A stretch of 64,000 nt of DNA from Pseudomonas eucalypticola (GCF_013374995.1 NZ_CP056030.1:4558501-4622500); one strand, 5' to 3'; positions 1 through 10,233 are shown, counted from the stretch's first letter. Notes: generated from the sequence alone by a model not told the origin. Program-made: numbers and translations.

Positions 1-296
1 GCCCGAGCGAACTGCTGCTGGATGAGCCCACCAACCACCTGGACATTCAGCACCAACTGCAATTGCTGCAATTGATCCAAGCGCTGCCGGTCACCTGCGT
101 GATGGCCCTGCACGACTTGAACCTGGCGGCGATGTACTGTGATCGCCTGGTCTTGCTGCACCGAGGGCGGGTAGTGGCCAGCGGCACGCCTGCGCATGTG
201 CTGACGGCGCCAATGATCGCGCGCGTGTACGGTGTACGTGCGCAAGTGAGCATTGGCGCGCACCACGGCCGCCCGCATATTCAATATCTGCCTTGA
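1..296 (+). CDS. ABC transporter ATP-binding protein, C-terminal part (iron/siderophore/cobalamin importer type)
   Basis: The start lies before the window; the reading frame begins at base 3. The visible 97 residues start with the Walker B motif LLLDEPTNHLDI, then the H-loop (ALHDLNLAA), and a C-terminal tail of the kind found in FecE/FhuC/BtuD ATPases of the iron-siderophore and B12 import family. It would energise a periplasmic-binding-protein-dependent importer at the inner face of the cytoplasmic membrane. It lies 10 bases before cobF in the same direction, so co-expression with cobalamin synthesis is likely and hints at a cobalt, cobalamin or iron substrate, which cannot be fixed from this fragment. 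Confidence 0.85.
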   Translation, partial: PSELLLDEPTNHLDIQHQLQLLQLIQALPVTCVMALHDLNLAAMYCDRLVLLHRGRVVASGTPAHVLTAPMIARVYGVRAQVSIGAHHGRPHIQYLP

Positions 297-306
297 GGCA
301 CGTTTC

Positions 307-1062
307 ATGAAAACCATTCTGGTCATCGGCATCGGCGCCGGTCACCCCGACCACCTGACGCTGCAAGCGGTCAAGGCGCTGAACCGCGCCGACGTGTTCT
401 TCCTGTTCGACAAAGGGCCCGCCAAACAAGGCCTGGGCGACGTGCGCCGTGAGCTGTGCGCGCGCCTGGCCACCGAGCGCCCGTGGCGCTTCGTGGAGGC
501 GTCCAACCCTGAGCGCGGCCCTGATGGCAACAGTTACACCGGTGCGGTTCGGCAACTCAATGCCGACAAGCAGCAGGTGTTCGAGGACATGATTGCCCAG
601 CACATGGCCGACGGTGAATGCGCCGGCGTGCTGGTGTGGGGCGACCCGGCCCTCTACGACAGCACGCTGCGCATCCTGCAGGCGATCCTGGCGGACGGCC
701 GCCAGGTGTTCGACTACGAGGTCATCCCGGGCATCACCTCGGTGCAGGCGCTGACGGCCAGCCACAAGGTACCGCTGAACGAGATTGGCGGGTCGGTGCA
801 GATCAGCCCGGGGCGCCAGTTGCCAGCACGCATCGAGGCCGGGGACAGCCAGGTGGTGATGCTCGACGCCCACCAGGCGTTCAACCGCCTGCGGGGCCAA
901 GGCCTGCACATCTGGTGGGGGGCGTACGTGGGGTCGGCGGATGAGTTGCTGGTTGCCGGGCCGCTGGATGACGTGGCGGACGAGATAGTGCGGGTGCGTG
1001 AGCAAGCGCGCGTGCGCCATGGCTGGATCATGGACAGTTATCTGCTGCGCCACCCTTCCTGA
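307..1062 (+). CDS. cobF: Precorrin-6A synthase (deacetylating) CobF
   Basis: A 251-residue protein of the tetrapyrrole methylase family. It begins with the family glycine motif (VIGIGAGHPDHLTLQA) and has the SAM-binding stretch VLVWGDPALYDST and the later EVIPGITSVQAL. CobF methylates C-1 of precorrin-5 and releases the acetyl group to give precorrin-6A in aerobic cobalamin synthesis. The ATG at 307 is chosen because upstream residues in frame overlap the preceding ABC gene and the methylase fold starts at MKTILVIG. Other cob genes are not in this window; in pseudomonads cobF is commonly separate from the main cob cluster. A bidirectional hairpin follows. Confidence 0.93.
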   Translation: MKTILVIGIGAGHPDHLTLQAVKALNRADVFFLFDKGPAKQGLGDVRRELCARLATERPWRFVEASNPERGPDGNSYTGAVRQLNADKQQVFEDMIAQHMADGECAGVLVWGDPALYDSTLRILQAILADGRQVFDYEVIPGITSVQALTASHKVPLNEIGGSVQISPGRQLPARIEAGDSQVVMLDAHQAFNRLRGQGLHIWWGAYVGSADELLVAGPLDDVADEIVRVREQARVRHGWIMDSYLLRHPS

Positions 1063-1097
1063 ACGCACCGTTGGGGAAAGACAACACAGGAATATGA

Positions 1098-1120
1098 AAA
1101 AGGCCGCTTTCGCGGCCTTT
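1098..1120. terminator. Bidirectional terminator between cobF and ppiD
   Basis: Perfect stem AAAGGCCGC / GCGGCCTTT with a four-base loop, with A and T runs on both sides. It lies between two convergent genes and can serve both. Confidence 0.8.
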
Positions 1121-1138
1121 CATGGGGCTGTCACCGGC

Positions 1139-3013
1139 TTAGTAGCGAGTGATGTCCGCCTTGGTTTCCAGCGCCTTGCGGTAAGCGGCAAAGTCCTGCT
1201 GACCGGCACGGGAAGCCAGGAAGCGACGGTATTGCGCTTTCTCGGCATCGGAAGCGGCAGCCGCTTCGTTCACACCGTTCAGGCGCACCACCACGTAGCT
1301 GCCATCGGACAGGCTGACGCTGTCGTAGACCGGCTTGTCCTTGCCCTGGGGCTTGGTCATGCGGAACACGTCCTGCAACACGGCGGGATCAACCCCTTCC
1401 TGGTTGCGGGTAGCGGCTTCCTGGACCTTCCACGCCTGGCCTTCCTGGGTGGCCGCCAATGGCACGGTACCGCCACGCAGCCCGCTCACCAGGGCATCGG
1501 CCTTGGCTTTCACCGCGGCGCTGGCCTTGACCTGCGCCAGGTGCTTGCGAATAGCGTCGGCGACGGCCTCAAGCGGCAGCTGTGCTGGCTTGCGGTGTTC
1601 CTTGACGTGCACCACCACGGTGGTTTCCGGGTCCAGTTCGATGGCCGAGCTGTTCGCCCCTTCGTCCATCACTTCCGGGCTGAACGCGGCCTGGATGACG
1701 GCGCGGTTGGCGGTCACGCCTTCGCTGCCACCTTCACGGCCGAACGGCGCAGAGGTCTGCACTTTCAGGCCCAGGTCGGAAGCCGGTTGCACCAGGTCCG
1801 ACGCTTCGAACGAGGAGTCTTCCAGTTTCTTGGCGGCGTCCACGTACATCTGCTCGACCTGTGCGGTTTTCGCCTCGCGGGTCAGCTTGTCCTTCAGGCT
1901 GGCGAAGGTCGGCACGTTCGGTGCCTGAACGCCCAACAGCTTGATCAGGTGCCAGCCGAACTGCGAGCGAACCGGCGCCGACACCTGGTCCTTGTTCAGC
2001 GAATACAGCGACGCTTCGAAGGCCGGGTCATAAACGCCCTTGCCCGCGTAGCCCAGGTCACCGCCATTGCTGGCCGAACCAGGGTCCTGGGAGAATTCCT
2101 TGGCCAGTTTGGCAAAGTCTTCACCTTTGGCCAGGCGCGCCTGGATCTCTTCGATCTTGGCCTTGGCCTGGGCGTCGGTGGTCTTGGCATTCACTTCGAT
2201 CAGGATGTGCGCGGCGCGGCGCTGCTCGGACAGGGCCGCGGTCTGCGCCTTGTAGGCTGCCTGCAGGTCTTCGTCCTTGACGGTGACCTTGTCGAAGAAC
2301 GACGACTTCTTCAGTTCCACGTAGTCGATGACCACCTGGTCCGGGCTCATGAACTCCTTGGCATGCTCGTCGTAGTGCGCCTTGACTTCGTCGGCGCTGA
2401 CGCTCACCGCAGCCGGGTCGGCCTTGAAGGTCAGGGTGGCGAAATCACGGGTCTGCTTCTCCAGGCGCGCAAACGCCTGCACCTGGGCATCGGTGACGAA
2501 GCTGCTGCCAGCGACACCGGCGCGCAGTTGGCCGACCAGCATTTCCTGGGCCATCATCTGGCGGAATTGCAGGCGCGAGTAGCCCATCTGGCGGATGACG
2601 GCGTCGAAACGGTCGGCACTGAACTTGCCATCCACCTGGAATTCAGGGGTTTGCAGGATCAGTTGGTCAAGCTCGGCTTCCGAGAAGCTGAAGTTGGCAT
2701 CGGTGGCGCCCTGGATCAGCAGCTTGCGGTCGATGAGGCCCTTGAGGGCCGCTTCACGCAGCATTTTCTCGTCGAGCATCGAAGCGTCGAAATCCTTGCC
2801 CAGCTGTTGCATCAGCTGGCGGCGCTGCATTTCGACCGCTTGGGCCAGCTCGCTCTGGGTGATGGCGTCGCCGTTGACCTTGGCCGCGTCGGCGCTATGG
2901 TTGGTGGCTTTGAAAATGGCATCGAAGCCGGTCAATGCCATCAAGGCAACGATGACACCGATGATGGTCTTGGCAATCCAGCCTTGTGAATTGTCCCTGA
3001 TATTCTGCAGCAT
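1139..3013 (-). CDS. ppiD: Peptidyl-prolyl cis-trans isomerase / chaperone PpiD (SurA-like N domain)
   Basis: A 624-residue inner-membrane-anchored periplasmic folding factor. It starts MLQNIRDNSQGW, followed by one membrane helix (about residues 14-34), a SurA_N-like chaperone region, and a parvulin PPIase domain around residues 250-360 (RRAAHILIEV, then FGWHLIKLLG). PpiD helps newly secreted proteins leave the Sec translocon. The ATG at 3013 matches the family start; the longer in-frame extension covers a terminator hairpin and is rejected. It lies downstream of hupB, the usual Pseudomonas order lon-hupB-ppiD, but a terminator-like hairpin separates them. Confidence 0.95.
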   Translation of the reverse strand: MLQNIRDNSQGWIAKTIIGVIVALMALTGFDAIFKATNHSADAAKVNGDAITQSELAQAVEMQRRQLMQQLGKDFDASMLDEKMLREAALKGLIDRKLLIQGATDANFSFSEAELDQLILQTPEFQVDGKFSADRFDAVIRQMGYSRLQFRQMMAQEMLVGQLRAGVAGSSFVTDAQVQAFARLEKQTRDFATLTFKADPAAVSVSADEVKAHYDEHAKEFMSPDQVVIDYVELKKSSFFDKVTVKDEDLQAAYKAQTAALSEQRRAAHILIEVNAKTTDAQAKAKIEEIQARLAKGEDFAKLAKEFSQDPGSASNGGDLGYAGKGVYDPAFEASLYSLNKDQVSAPVRSQFGWHLIKLLGVQAPNVPTFASLKDKLTREAKTAQVEQMYVDAAKKLEDSSFEASDLVQPASDLGLKVQTSAPFGREGGSEGVTANRAVIQAAFSPEVMDEGANSSAIELDPETTVVVHVKEHRKPAQLPLEAVADAIRKHLAQVKASAAVKAKADALVSGLRGGTVPLAATQEGQAWKVQEAATRNQEGVDPAVLQDVFRMTKPQGKDKPVYDSVSLSDGSYVVVRLNGVNEAAAASDAEKAQYRRFLASRAGQQDFAAYRKALETKADITRY

Positions 3014-3075
3014 GCGTCCCCCAGAAACGGTTGTACTGATTAAGCAACCGCGGAGAGTGGGTAGAATCCGGATAG

Positions 3076-3107
3076 AAGAAAGGCGCATCCGAGGATGCGC
3101 CTTCTCG
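3076..3107 (-). terminator. Terminator after hupB
   Basis: Stem GGCGCATCC / GGATGCGCC with a three-base loop and flanking GAAGAA / TTCTTC extension, read on the minus strand between hupB and ppiD. Some read-through into ppiD is likely. Confidence 0.65.
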
Positions 3108-3220
3108 TAACTGGCGGAGCAATCACCGGCGCTGTGCGTCGGCTTGAGGCCAGCTCATGGCTGCTCCGCTTCCAGGTCGGAAGTTTTTCCCGCCCCGGTC
3201 GGGCAAAGGCGTGAAAGAGC

Positions 3221-3493
3221 TTAGTTTACCGCTTCTTTCAAAGCTTTGCCGGCCTTGAAGCCAGGCTTCTTGGCAGCAGCGATTTCCAGGGTCTTGCCAG
3301 TCTGTGGGTTACGGCCAACGCGAGCTGGGCGATCGGTCACAGAGAAAGTACCAAAACCAACCAGTACCACGGAGTCGCCAGCCTTCAGAGCGCCAGTGAC
3401 GGAGTCGATCACTGCGTCCAGCGCGCGGCCGGCAACAGCTTTCGGGATATCAGCAGATGCGGCGATAGCATCAATCAGTTCCGACTTGTTCAC
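3221..3493 (-). CDS. hupB: DNA-binding protein HU-beta
   Basis: A 90-residue nucleoid protein of the HU/IHF family. It begins [16 protein letters not shown] and carries the signature [21 protein letters not shown], the beta-arm that intercalates into DNA. Length and sequence are typical of full-length HupB. It bends and compacts DNA and acts in replication, recombination and transcription. It sits between lon and ppiD, and a strong sigma-70-type promoter lies about 95 bases upstream. Confidence 0.98.
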   Translation of the reverse strand: MNKSELIDAIAASADIPKAVAGRALDAVIDSVTGALKAGDSVVLVGFGTFSVTDRPARVGRNPQTGKTLEIAAAKKPGFKAGKALKEAVN

Positions 3494-3585
3494 TCTAAGT
3501 CCCCTTATATCTATATGAGTTTGTTTCTAAGTATGTGGTGAAAGCTAAAACTGCGCCGGGAGGCTGCTGACACATGAAGTGCCGC

Positions 3586-3615
3586 TTTATAACAAGGGCT
3601 AGAAAAAGCTGTCAA
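3586..3615 (-). promoter_or_regulatory. Sigma-70-type promoter of hupB
   Basis: On the minus strand, -35 TTGACA (3610-3615), an 18-base spacer and -10 TATAAA (3586-3591) lie upstream of hupB, in the gap to lon. The -35 is a perfect consensus match. Confidence 0.7.
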
Positions 3616-3641
3616 GAAAGCCCCCCGGCTGAAAATACGTG

Positions 3642-6038
3642 CTAGTGCGTGCTGATTCTTTCCTTCGAATCCGAATCGCGCTTCTCGTCCTTGGCGACTA
3701 TCTCCGGAGCCACATCGGGCAAGGGCTCCGGGGCGTATTGCAGCGCAATCTGCAGCACTTCGTCAATCCATTTAACCGGTTTAATCTGAAGATCCTGCTT
3801 GATATTGTCAGGAATTTCCTTCAAATCGCGCACGTTTTCTTCCGGAATGATCACGGTCTTGATTCCACCGCGATGTGCCGCCAGCAATTTCTCTTTCAAA
3901 CCACCAATGGCCAGCACCTGCCCCCGCAGGGTGATCTCGCCCGTCATGGCTACGTCGGCCCGAACCGGGATCTGCGTCAACGCCGAGACCAGGGCCGTGC
4001 ACATGCCCACGCCGGCGCTCGGGCCATCCTTGGGCGTGGCGCCTTCAGGCATGTGGATGTGGGTGTCGCGCTTCTCGTGGAAGTCCAGGGGAATGCCCAG
4101 GCTCTTGGCGCGGCTGCGCACCACGGTCAGGGCCGCGGTAATGGATTCGACCATCACGTCACCCAGCGAACCGGTCTTGATCAGCTGGCCTTTGCCGGGA
4201 ACCACGGCGGCTTCGATGGTCAGCAGTTCGCCGCCCACCTGGGTCCACGCCAGGCCGGTGACCTGGCCGATCTGGTCCTGTTGCTCGGCCAGGCCGTAGC
4301 GGAATTTGCGCACGCCCAGCAGGTGCTCCAGCGAGTCGGAGGTCACGTTCACCGAGAAGTGTTTCTCGCGAGCATGCTCCTTCACCACCTTGCGGCAGAC
4401 CTTGGCGATCTGGCGCTCCAGGCCCCGTACGCCGGCTTCGCGGGTGTAGTAGCGGATGATGTCGCGGATGGCGTCCACACCCATTTCCAGCTCACCTTTC
4501 TTCAGGCCGTTGGCAGCGATCTGCTTGGGCGTGAGGTACTTGGTGGCGATGTTGATCTTCTCGTCCTCGGTGTAACCCGGCAAGCGGATCACTTCCATGC
4601 GGTCCAGCAAGGCTGGCGGGATGTTCATGGAGTTGGAAGTGCAGAGGAACATCACGTCCGAGAGGTCGTAGTCGACTTCCAGGTAGTGGTCGTTGAAGTT
4701 GTGGTTCTGCTCGGGGTCGAGCACTTCCAGCAGCGCCGAGGCAGGGTCGCCGCGCATGTCGCTGCCCATCTTGTCGATTTCATCGAGCAGGAACAGCGGG
4801 TTGCGCACGCCCACCTTGGTCATCTTCTGAATCAGGCGACCGGGCATGGAACCGATGTAGGTACGACGGTGGCCACGAATCTCGGCCTCGTCGCGCACGC
4901 CACCCAAGGCCATGCGCACGAACTTGCGGTTGGTGGCATGGGCGATGGACTCGGCCAGCGAGGTTTTACCCACGCCAGGCGGGCCTACCAGGCACAGCAC
5001 CGGCCCGCGAATTTTCTTCACGCGCTTCTGCACGGCGAGGTATTCGAGGATACGTTCCTTGACCTCTTCCAGGCCATAGTGGTCGGCGTCGAGGATATCT
5101 TCGGCACGGGCCAGGTCCAGGCGTACCTTGCTCTGGGCTTTCCACGGCACCTGCACCAACCAGTCGATGTAGGAGCGCACCACGGTGGCCTCGGCGGACA
5201 TCGGCGACATCTGCTTGAGCTTGTTCAGTTCGGCCTGGGCCTTGGTGTAGGCATCCTTGGGCAGGCCAGCGGCTTCGATGCGCTTTTTCAGCTCTTCGAC
5301 TTCGTTGTGGCCTTCGTCGCTGTCGCCGAGCTCTTTCTGAATGGCCTTCATCTGCTCATTCAGGTAGTACTCGCGCTGGCTGCGCTCCATTTGCTTTTTC
5401 ACGCGGCCGCGAATGCGCTTCTCGACCTGCAACAGGTCGATCTCGGCATCCAGCAAGGCCAATACGTGCTCGACCCGTGCGGACAGGTCGATGATTTCGA
5501 GGATTTCCTGCTTCTGCTCGATCTTCAGCGCCATGTGCGCGGCCATGGTGTCTACCAGGCGGCCGGGCTCATCGATGCTGTTGAGGGAAGACAGGACTTC
5601 GGCAGGCACTTTCTTGCCCAGCTGAACGTACTGTTCGAACTGCGCCAGCAGGCTGCGCACGAATACTTCGGACTCGCGGTCCGGGGCGTCGACTTCGTCG
5701 ATCAGTTGCACTTCGGCGCGGCAATGGCCGTCTACCTCCATGAAACGCTCCACGGTGCCGCGTTGCTCGCCTTCGACCAGCACCTTGACGGTGCCATCAG
5801 GCAGCTTGAGCAGTTGCAGCACGGTGGCCACGGTGCCCACGCGATACAGGGCGTCTTCGCCTGGATCGTCGTCAGCCGGGTTTTTCTGGGCCAGCAGCAG
5901 GATCTGCTTTTCGCCCGTCATCGCCGCCTCGAGGGCTTCGATGGATTTCTCGCGCCCCACGAACAGCGGGATCACCATGTGCGGATACACGACGACATCA
6001 CGCAATGGCAGGAGAGGCAATTCGATGGTTGTCTTCAT
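3642..6038 (-). CDS. lon: ATP-dependent protease La (Lon)
   Basis: A 798-residue cytoplasmic AAA+ protease with an N-terminal substrate-recognition domain ([16 protein letters not shown]), a central AAA+ module with Walker A GPPGVGKT, and a C-terminal serine-lysine protease. The catalytic dyad is visible as Ser674 in KDGPSAG and Lys717 in GGLKEK. Lon degrades misfolded proteins and short-lived regulators. The length is normal. A heat-shock-type promoter precedes it, so it is probably transcribed separately from clpX, which ends with its own terminator. Confidence 0.98.
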   Translation of the reverse strand: MKTTIELPLLPLRDVVVYPHMVIPLFVGREKSIEALEAAMTGEKQILLLAQKNPADDDPGEDALYRVGTVATVLQLLKLPDGTVKVLVEGEQRGTVERFMEVDGHCRAEVQLIDEVDAPDRESEVFVRSLLAQFEQYVQLGKKVPAEVLSSLNSIDEPGRLVDTMAAHMALKIEQKQEILEIIDLSARVEHVLALLDAEIDLLQVEKRIRGRVKKQMERSQREYYLNEQMKAIQKELGDSDEGHNEVEELKKRIEAAGLPKDAYTKAQAELNKLKQMSPMSAEATVVRSYIDWLVQVPWKAQSKVRLDLARAEDILDADHYGLEEVKERILEYLAVQKRVKKIRGPVLCLVGPPGVGKTSLAESIAHATNRKFVRMALGGVRDEAEIRGHRRTYIGSMPGRLIQKMTKVGVRNPLFLLDEIDKMGSDMRGDPASALLEVLDPEQNHNFNDHYLEVDYDLSDVMFLCTSNSMNIPPALLDRMEVIRLPGYTEDEKINIATKYLTPKQIAANGLKKGELEMGVDAIRDIIRYYTREAGVRGLERQIAKVCRKVVKEHAREKHFSVNVTSDSLEHLLGVRKFRYGLAEQQDQIGQVTGLAWTQVGGELLTIEAAVVPGKGQLIKTGSLGDVMVESITAALTVVRSRAKSLGIPLDFHEKRDTHIHMPEGATPKDGPSAGVGMCTALVSALTQIPVRADVAMTGEITLRGQVLAIGGLKEKLLAAHRGGIKTVIIPEENVRDLKEIPDNIKQDLQIKPVKWIDEVLQIALQYAPEPLPDVAPEIVAKDEKRDSDSKERISTH

Positions 6039-6096
6039 GATTTCGCCTCTACAGCGGCCCTAGGGCCGTAGACAGATGGAATTGAGCTTGTAGTCA

Positions 6097-6125
6097 ATGT
6101 GGGGGCAGCCCCGGAAAAAAACAAG
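6097..6125 (-). promoter_or_regulatory. Probable sigma-32 (heat-shock) promoter of lon
   Basis: On the minus strand, CTTGTTT (6119-6125), a 13-base spacer and CCCCCACAT (6097-6105) match the layout CTTGAAA-N13-CCCCATNT with a few mismatches, about 60 bases before the lon start. lon is a known heat-shock gene in proteobacteria. Confidence 0.6.
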
Positions 6126-6145
6126 CGCTGCGGCGCAGGAAAAGC

Positions 6146-6167
6146 AAAGGGGCCCGAAGGCCCCTTC
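6146..6167 (-). terminator. Terminator of clpX
   Basis: Stem AAGGGGCC / GGCCCCTT with a tetraloop (CGAA in plus orientation, TTCG in the transcript), followed on the minus strand by TGCTTTT. It lies 23 bases after the clpX stop codon. Confidence 0.8.
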
Positions 6168-6189
6168 CTGTTTCAAGCCGTAAAACGGC

Positions 6190-7473
6190 TTATGCGTCTG
6201 GCGCAGCCTTGGCCGGCGTCTCACTGTTTTCGTAGATTAACAGTGGCTTGGACTTGCCTTCGATAACGCTTTCGTCGATCACCACTTTACTGACGTCGGT
6301 CTGCGAAGGAATGTCATACATCGTGTCCAGCAGCACGCCTTCGAGAATCGAACGCAGGCCACGGGCACCGGTCTTGCGCTCCAGCGCACGATGGGCCACG
6401 GATTTCAGCGCATCGGTGCGGAACTCCAGGTCCACGCCTTCCATCTCGAACAGCTTGGCGTATTGCTTGGTGAGGGCGTTCTTCGGCTCGGTCAGAATCT
6501 GCATCAGCGCAGCTTCGTCCAGCTCGTCGAGGGTTGCCAGCACCGGCAGACGGCCGACGAATTCAGGGATCAGACCGAACTTGACCAGGTCGTCAGGCTC
6601 GACTTCACGCAGGGACTCGCCCACTTTCTTGCCTTCCTGCTTGCTGCGCACTTCGGCGTTGAAGCCGATGCCGCCCGCCGTGGAACGGTTCTGAATGACC
6701 TTTTCGAGGCCCGAGAACGCACCACCGCAGATGAACAGGATGTTGCGGGTGTCGACCTGCAGAAACTCCTGCTGAGGATGCTTGCGACCGCCCTGTGGCG
6801 GTACCGAGGCCACGGTGCCCTCGATCAGCTTCAACAGTGCCTGCTGCACGCCCTCGCCCGAGACATCACGAGTGATGGACGGGTTGTCGGACTTGCGCGA
6901 GATCTTGTCGATCTCGTCGATGTAGACGATGCCCATCTGGGCTTTTTCCACATCGTAGTCGCACTTCTGCAACAGCTTTTGAATAATGTTTTCAACGTCC
7001 TCGCCCACGTAACCCGCTTCGGTAAGCGTGGTGGCGTCGGCAATGGTGAACGGCACGTTGAGCAGGCGGGCCAGCGTCTCGGCCAGCAGCGTCTTGCCCG
7101 AACCGGTCGGGCCGATGAGCAGGATGTTGCTTTTGCCCAGCTCGACGTCGTCGTTCTTCTTGTCACGTTGATTGAGGCGCTTGTAGTGGTTGTACACCGC
7201 TACCGCCAGAACCTTTTTCGCGCGCTCCTGACCAATGACGTACTGATCCAGGATGCCGCTGATTTCTCTAGGCGAAGGCAATTTATGCACGTTGCTTTCG
7301 GCCTGGGCTTCCTGCACCTCCTCGCGGATGATGTCGTTGCACAGGTCGACGCACTCGTCGCAGATAAAGACCGAGGGGCCGGCAATCAATTTGCGTACTT
7401 CATGCTGGCTTTTGCCACAGAAGGAGCAATAGAGCAATTTGCCGTTGTCCTCGCCGTTGCGGGTGTCAGTCAT
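6190..7473 (-). CDS. clpX: ATP-dependent Clp protease ATP-binding subunit ClpX
   Basis: A 427-residue AAA+ unfoldase that recognises tagged substrates and feeds them to ClpP. The N-terminal zinc-binding domain shows Cys16, Cys19, Cys38 and Cys41. The AAA+ core carries Walker A GPTGSGKT, Walker [10 protein letters not shown] and the [19 protein letters not shown] stretch typical of ClpX. The ATG at 7473 matches the family start [12 protein letters not shown]. It lies downstream of clpP with a 107-base gap that contains its own heat-shock-like promoter. Confidence 0.98.
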   Translation of the reverse strand: MTDTRNGEDNGKLLYCSFCGKSQHEVRKLIAGPSVFICDECVDLCNDIIREEVQEAQAESNVHKLPSPREISGILDQYVIGQERAKKVLAVAVYNHYKRLNQRDKKNDDVELGKSNILLIGPTGSGKTLLAETLARLLNVPFTIADATTLTEAGYVGEDVENIIQKLLQKCDYDVEKAQMGIVYIDEIDKISRKSDNPSITRDVSGEGVQQALLKLIEGTVASVPPQGGRKHPQQEFLQVDTRNILFICGGAFSGLEKVIQNRSTAGGIGFNAEVRSKQEGKKVGESLREVEPDDLVKFGLIPEFVGRLPVLATLDELDEAALMQILTEPKNALTKQYAKLFEMEGVDLEFRTDALKSVAHRALERKTGARGLRSILEGVLLDTMYDIPSQTDVSKVVIDESVIEGKSKPLLIYENSETPAKAAPDA

Positions 7474-7507
7474 TCGATCGATCCAAATCCGATAGGCTTG
7501 CCACACA

Positions 7508-7536
7508 AGATGAAGGCAATCGCGGGGTTTTTCAAG
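7508..7536 (-). promoter_or_regulatory. Probable sigma-32 (heat-shock) promoter of clpX
   Basis: On the minus strand, perfect -35 CTTGAAA (7530-7536), a 14-base spacer and CTTCATCT (7508-7515; five of seven fixed positions of CCCCATNT) lie 35 bases before the clpX start. Confidence 0.55.
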
Positions 7537-7580
7537 TCCACAGGTGGCCGGTTGTGCCAACCACCTGGCATTGGCCTCGC

Positions 7581-8222
7581 TTACGCTGGCATCTGACGCT
7601 TGTTGATCACCGAATCGACCAGGCCGTATTCGGCCGCACGCTCGGCGCTCATGAAGTTGTCGCGGTTGGTGTCCTGCTCGATCTGCTCCAGGGTCTGGCC
7701 CGTGTGGAAAGCCAGCAGTTCGTTCAGGCGCTGACGGATCGAGAGGATTTCACGGGCATGGATGTCGATATCCGACGCCTGGCCCTGGAAACCGCCCAAC
7801 GGCTGGTGAATCATCACCCGCGAGTTCGGCAGGCAGAAACGCTTGCCCTTGGCGCCGCCGGCAAGCAGGAACGCGCCCATGCTGCAGGCCTGGCCGATGC
7901 AGGTGGTGGACACGTCCGGCTTGATGAACTGCATGGTGTCGTAGATCGACATGCCCGCTGTCACCGAACCGCCCGGGGAGTTGATGTAGAGATGGATATC
8001 CTTGTCCGGGTTTTCCGCTTCAAGGAACAGCAACTGCGCGCATACCAGGTTGGCCATGTAGTCTTCCACAGGGCCGATCAGGAAGATCACCCGCTCCTTG
8101 AGAAGGCGCGAGTAGATGTCGTAGGCGCGTTCGCCACGAGCCGATTGCTCGACAACCATCGGGACCAGACCGCCTGCGGCCTGGATGTCAGAACTCTGCT
8201 GAATATAAGAATTGCGGGACAT
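7581..8222 (-). CDS. clpP: ATP-dependent Clp protease proteolytic subunit ClpP
   Basis: A 213-residue serine peptidase that forms the barrel of ClpXP/ClpAP. The catalytic triad is visible: Ser114 in CIGQACSMG, His139 in MIHQP and Asp188 in DTNRDNF. The ATG at 8222 gives the usual start MSRNSYIQQ with a purine-rich GGGAGTGAG upstream; a GTG nine bases earlier is an alternative. It lies in the conserved tig-clpP-clpX-lon order. Confidence 0.97.
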   Translation of the reverse strand: MSRNSYIQQSSDIQAAGGLVPMVVEQSARGERAYDIYSRLLKERVIFLIGPVEDYMANLVCAQLLFLEAENPDKDIHLYINSPGGSVTAGMSIYDTMQFIKPDVSTTCIGQACSMGAFLLAGGAKGKRFCLPNSRVMIHQPLGGFQGQASDIDIHAREILSIRQRLNELLAFHTGQTLEQIEQDTNRDNFMSAERAAEYGLVDSVINKRQMPA

Positions 8223-8261
8223 GTCTCGCACTCACTCCCAAATAGTCATGTCTTGAATACG

Positions 8262-8289
8262 CATAAGCCAGCGCGAAGGCTGGCTTATG
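8262..8289. terminator. Stem-loop between tig and clpP
   Basis: Perfect 11-base stem CATAAGCCAGC / GCTGGCTTATG with a six-base loop. No T run follows, so it may be an mRNA-stabilising or partial-termination structure rather than a strong terminator. Confidence 0.5.
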
Positions 8290-8314
8290 GTGGTGTTCCA
8301 ACGCTGGAAGGGGA

Positions 8315-9625
8315 TCAGTCGGCTTGTGGAGCTTCAGCCGGCTTTACCGCTTCTTCGTAGGAGACCGCTTTGTCGGTCACACTAGCTTTCTGCAGAACAG
8401 TATCCACAACTTGCTCTTCCAGCACAACCGAACGCACTTCGTTCAGTTGCTGGTCGTTCTTGTAGTACCACGCCACGACCTGCTCTGGCTCCTGGTAGGC
8501 CGAGGCCATTTCCTGGATCATTTCACGTACGCGGGCTTCGTCCGGCTTCAGCTCGTTGGCCTTGACCACTTCAGCGACGATCAGGCCCAGCACGACACGG
8601 CGCTTGGCTTGTTCTTCGAACAGCTCGGCCGGCAGTTGGTCTGGCTTGATGTTGCCACCGAATTGCTGAACGGCTTGAACGCGCAGGCGGTTCACTTCGT
8701 TTTCCAGAAGGGCCTTCGGCACCTCGATCGGGTTGGCAGCCAGCAGACCGTCCATGACCTGGTTCTTCACCTTGGTCTTGATGGCCTGGCGCAGCTCGCG
8801 CTCCATGTTCTTGCGAACTTCGGCGCGGAAGCCTTCCAGACCGGTTTCCTTGATACCGAACTGGTTGAAGAACGCTTCGTTCAGCTCAGGCAGGGTCGGC
8901 GCCGAAACGCTGTTGACCTTGACGGTGAACTCGGCGGCCTTGCCGGCCAGGTCCAGGTTCTGGTAGTCCTCTGGGAAGATCACGTTCAGCACGCGCTCTT
9001 CACCGGCCTTGGCGCCCACCAGGCCGTCTTCGAAGCCTGGAATCATGCGGCCGGAACCCAGCACCAGCTGGGTGCCCTGGGCCGAACCACCGGCGAACAC
9101 TTCACCGTCGACCTTGCCGATGAAATCGATGTTCAGCTGGTCTTCGTTCGCAGCGGCGCGGTCGACAGCTTCAAAACGCACGTTCTGCTTGCGCAGCACT
9201 TCCAGCATGTTGTCCAGGTCGGCATCAGCCACTTCGGCGCTCAGGCGCTCGACGTTGATGGACTCGAAACCTGCAACGGCGAACTCGGGGAATACTTCGA
9301 AGGTCGCGATGTATTCCAGGTCCTTGCCCTTTTCGAACACTTTAGGTTCGACAGCCGGGGCACCGGCTGGATTCAGCTTCTGCTCAACCACGGCTTCGTA
9401 GAAAGTCGCCTGGATCAGGTCGCCCAGGGCTTCCTGACGTGCGGAATCTTCGTAGCGCTGACGAATCACGCTCATCGGCACTTTGCCAGGACGGAAGCCT
9501 GGAACCTTAGCGCGACGGGCAGTCTGTTGCAGACGCTTGTTGACTTCGGTCTCGATGCGCTCGGCAGGCACGCCGATGGTCATGCGGCGCTCGAGAGCGG
9601 AAGTGTTTTCAACAGAAACTTGCAT
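8315..9625 (-). CDS. tig: Trigger factor (ribosome-associated chaperone and prolyl isomerase)
   Basis: A 436-residue chaperone that binds the ribosome exit tunnel. The N-terminal ribosome-binding domain contains [18 protein letters not shown], the signature loop contacting L23. An FKBP-type PPIase domain follows (around residues 150-245), then a long helical C domain. The ATG at 9625 gives [17 protein letters not shown], the family start; the upstream in-frame extension is not conserved. It opens the tig-clpP-clpX series. Confidence 0.98.
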   Translation of the reverse strand: MQVSVENTSALERRMTIGVPAERIETEVNKRLQQTARRAKVPGFRPGKVPMSVIRQRYEDSARQEALGDLIQATFYEAVVEQKLNPAGAPAVEPKVFEKGKDLEYIATFEVFPEFAVAGFESINVERLSAEVADADLDNMLEVLRKQNVRFEAVDRAAANEDQLNIDFIGKVDGEVFAGGSAQGTQLVLGSGRMIPGFEDGLVGAKAGEERVLNVIFPEDYQNLDLAGKAAEFTVKVNSVSAPTLPELNEAFFNQFGIKETGLEGFRAEVRKNMERELRQAIKTKVKNQVMDGLLAANPIEVPKALLENEVNRLRVQAVQQFGGNIKPDQLPAELFEEQAKRRVVLGLIVAEVVKANELKPDEARVREMIQEMASAYQEPEQVVAWYYKNDQQLNEVRSVVLEEQVVDTVLQKASVTDKAVSYEEAVKPAEAPQAD

Positions 9626-9967
9626 GGATTTTCCTCGTTGCACAGACGTTAGCCGGCCATTTCCGACCCCAATCAAGGGCATGCATTCTAGAGGGTCGAA
9701 CACAAGAAGTCACCCTGTGCAAGACAGCTTGGAAAAAGGAGTTGCCAAACCACCGCCAAAGCCCGGCCGCAAAGGGCTTGGCAGAGGGTTCGGGTCTCAG
9801 CGGAGGGCCTTTTGGCTCACGACGGGCGGCGCGGACGCGAAGTTCGGCAACCTGACATTGGCTGACGTATCTTTTCGAAATATTTACGTTCGTAGACAAA
9901 CAGTTACAAATTTTCAGTGTCTGATTCATCAGTACGGGTGCATTACCCCCGACACCAGGAGACAACC
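9626..9967. other. Intergenic region between tig and the small lipoprotein gene
   Basis: This 342-base gap between divergent genes must hold both promoters. No convincing -35/-10 pair could be assigned. The half next to the lipoprotein is AT-rich (about 9866-9920), in contrast to a GC-rich stretch around 9750-9840. No other gene is seen. Confidence 0.4.
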
Positions 9968-10099
9968 GTGATCAACAAACTGACCAAACTGACTGTAGCC
10001 ACCGTGGCCGCGCTCGCGATTCTGAGCACTTCCGGGTGCATTATCTTCCCTGGCCACGGACATGGTGGTGGCGGGTATCACCATGGGTGGTATCGCTGA
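9968..10099 (+). CDS. Very small predicted lipoprotein (43 aa)
   Basis: A 43-residue product that starts at GTG 9968, chosen because AGGAGA lies just before it and a classic lipoprotein signal follows. It shows basic MINKLTKL, a hydrophobic core (TVATVAALAIL) and lipobox LSTSGC. After lipidation only about 18 residues remain, rich in Gly and His (GHGHGGGGYHHG), which could bind metal ions. A strong terminator follows 16 bases after the stop. The function is unknown; such short His/Gly-rich lipoproteins are often passed over in annotation. Confidence 0.65.
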   Translation: MINKLTKLTVATVAALAILSTSGCIIFPGHGHGGGGYHHGWYR

Positions 10100-10115
10100 G
10101 TCGCTGATGGGAATG

Positions 10116-10146
10116 AAAGCCCGCCTTGTGAGAGGCGGGCTTTTTT
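10116..10146 (+). terminator. Rho-independent terminator of the small lipoprotein gene
   Basis: Stem AAAGCCCGCC / GGCGGGCTTT with a short loop and a run of six T on the plus strand. Confidence 0.85.
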
Positions 10147-10233
10147 GTGGGGTATTGGAGGGGGAGACCGGGCGTATGGCTCGACTCATCTGGCGCCCTT
10201 GAGACCGAGCACCGCACGCGCTGCGCTCGGTCG

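Noticed and set aside
297..306. Cobalamin riboswitch before cobF
   Set aside because: Only 10 bases separate cobF from the preceding ABC gene. Any riboswitch would have to lie before the window.
1000..3000. Long plus-strand frame of about 660 codons opposite ppiD, and similar long frames opposite lon, tig, uvrB and glnS
   Set aside because: These are antisense shadows of high-GC coding regions. They have no ribosome sites and His/Gln/Arg-rich, low-complexity products, and the opposite strand holds well-known proteins.
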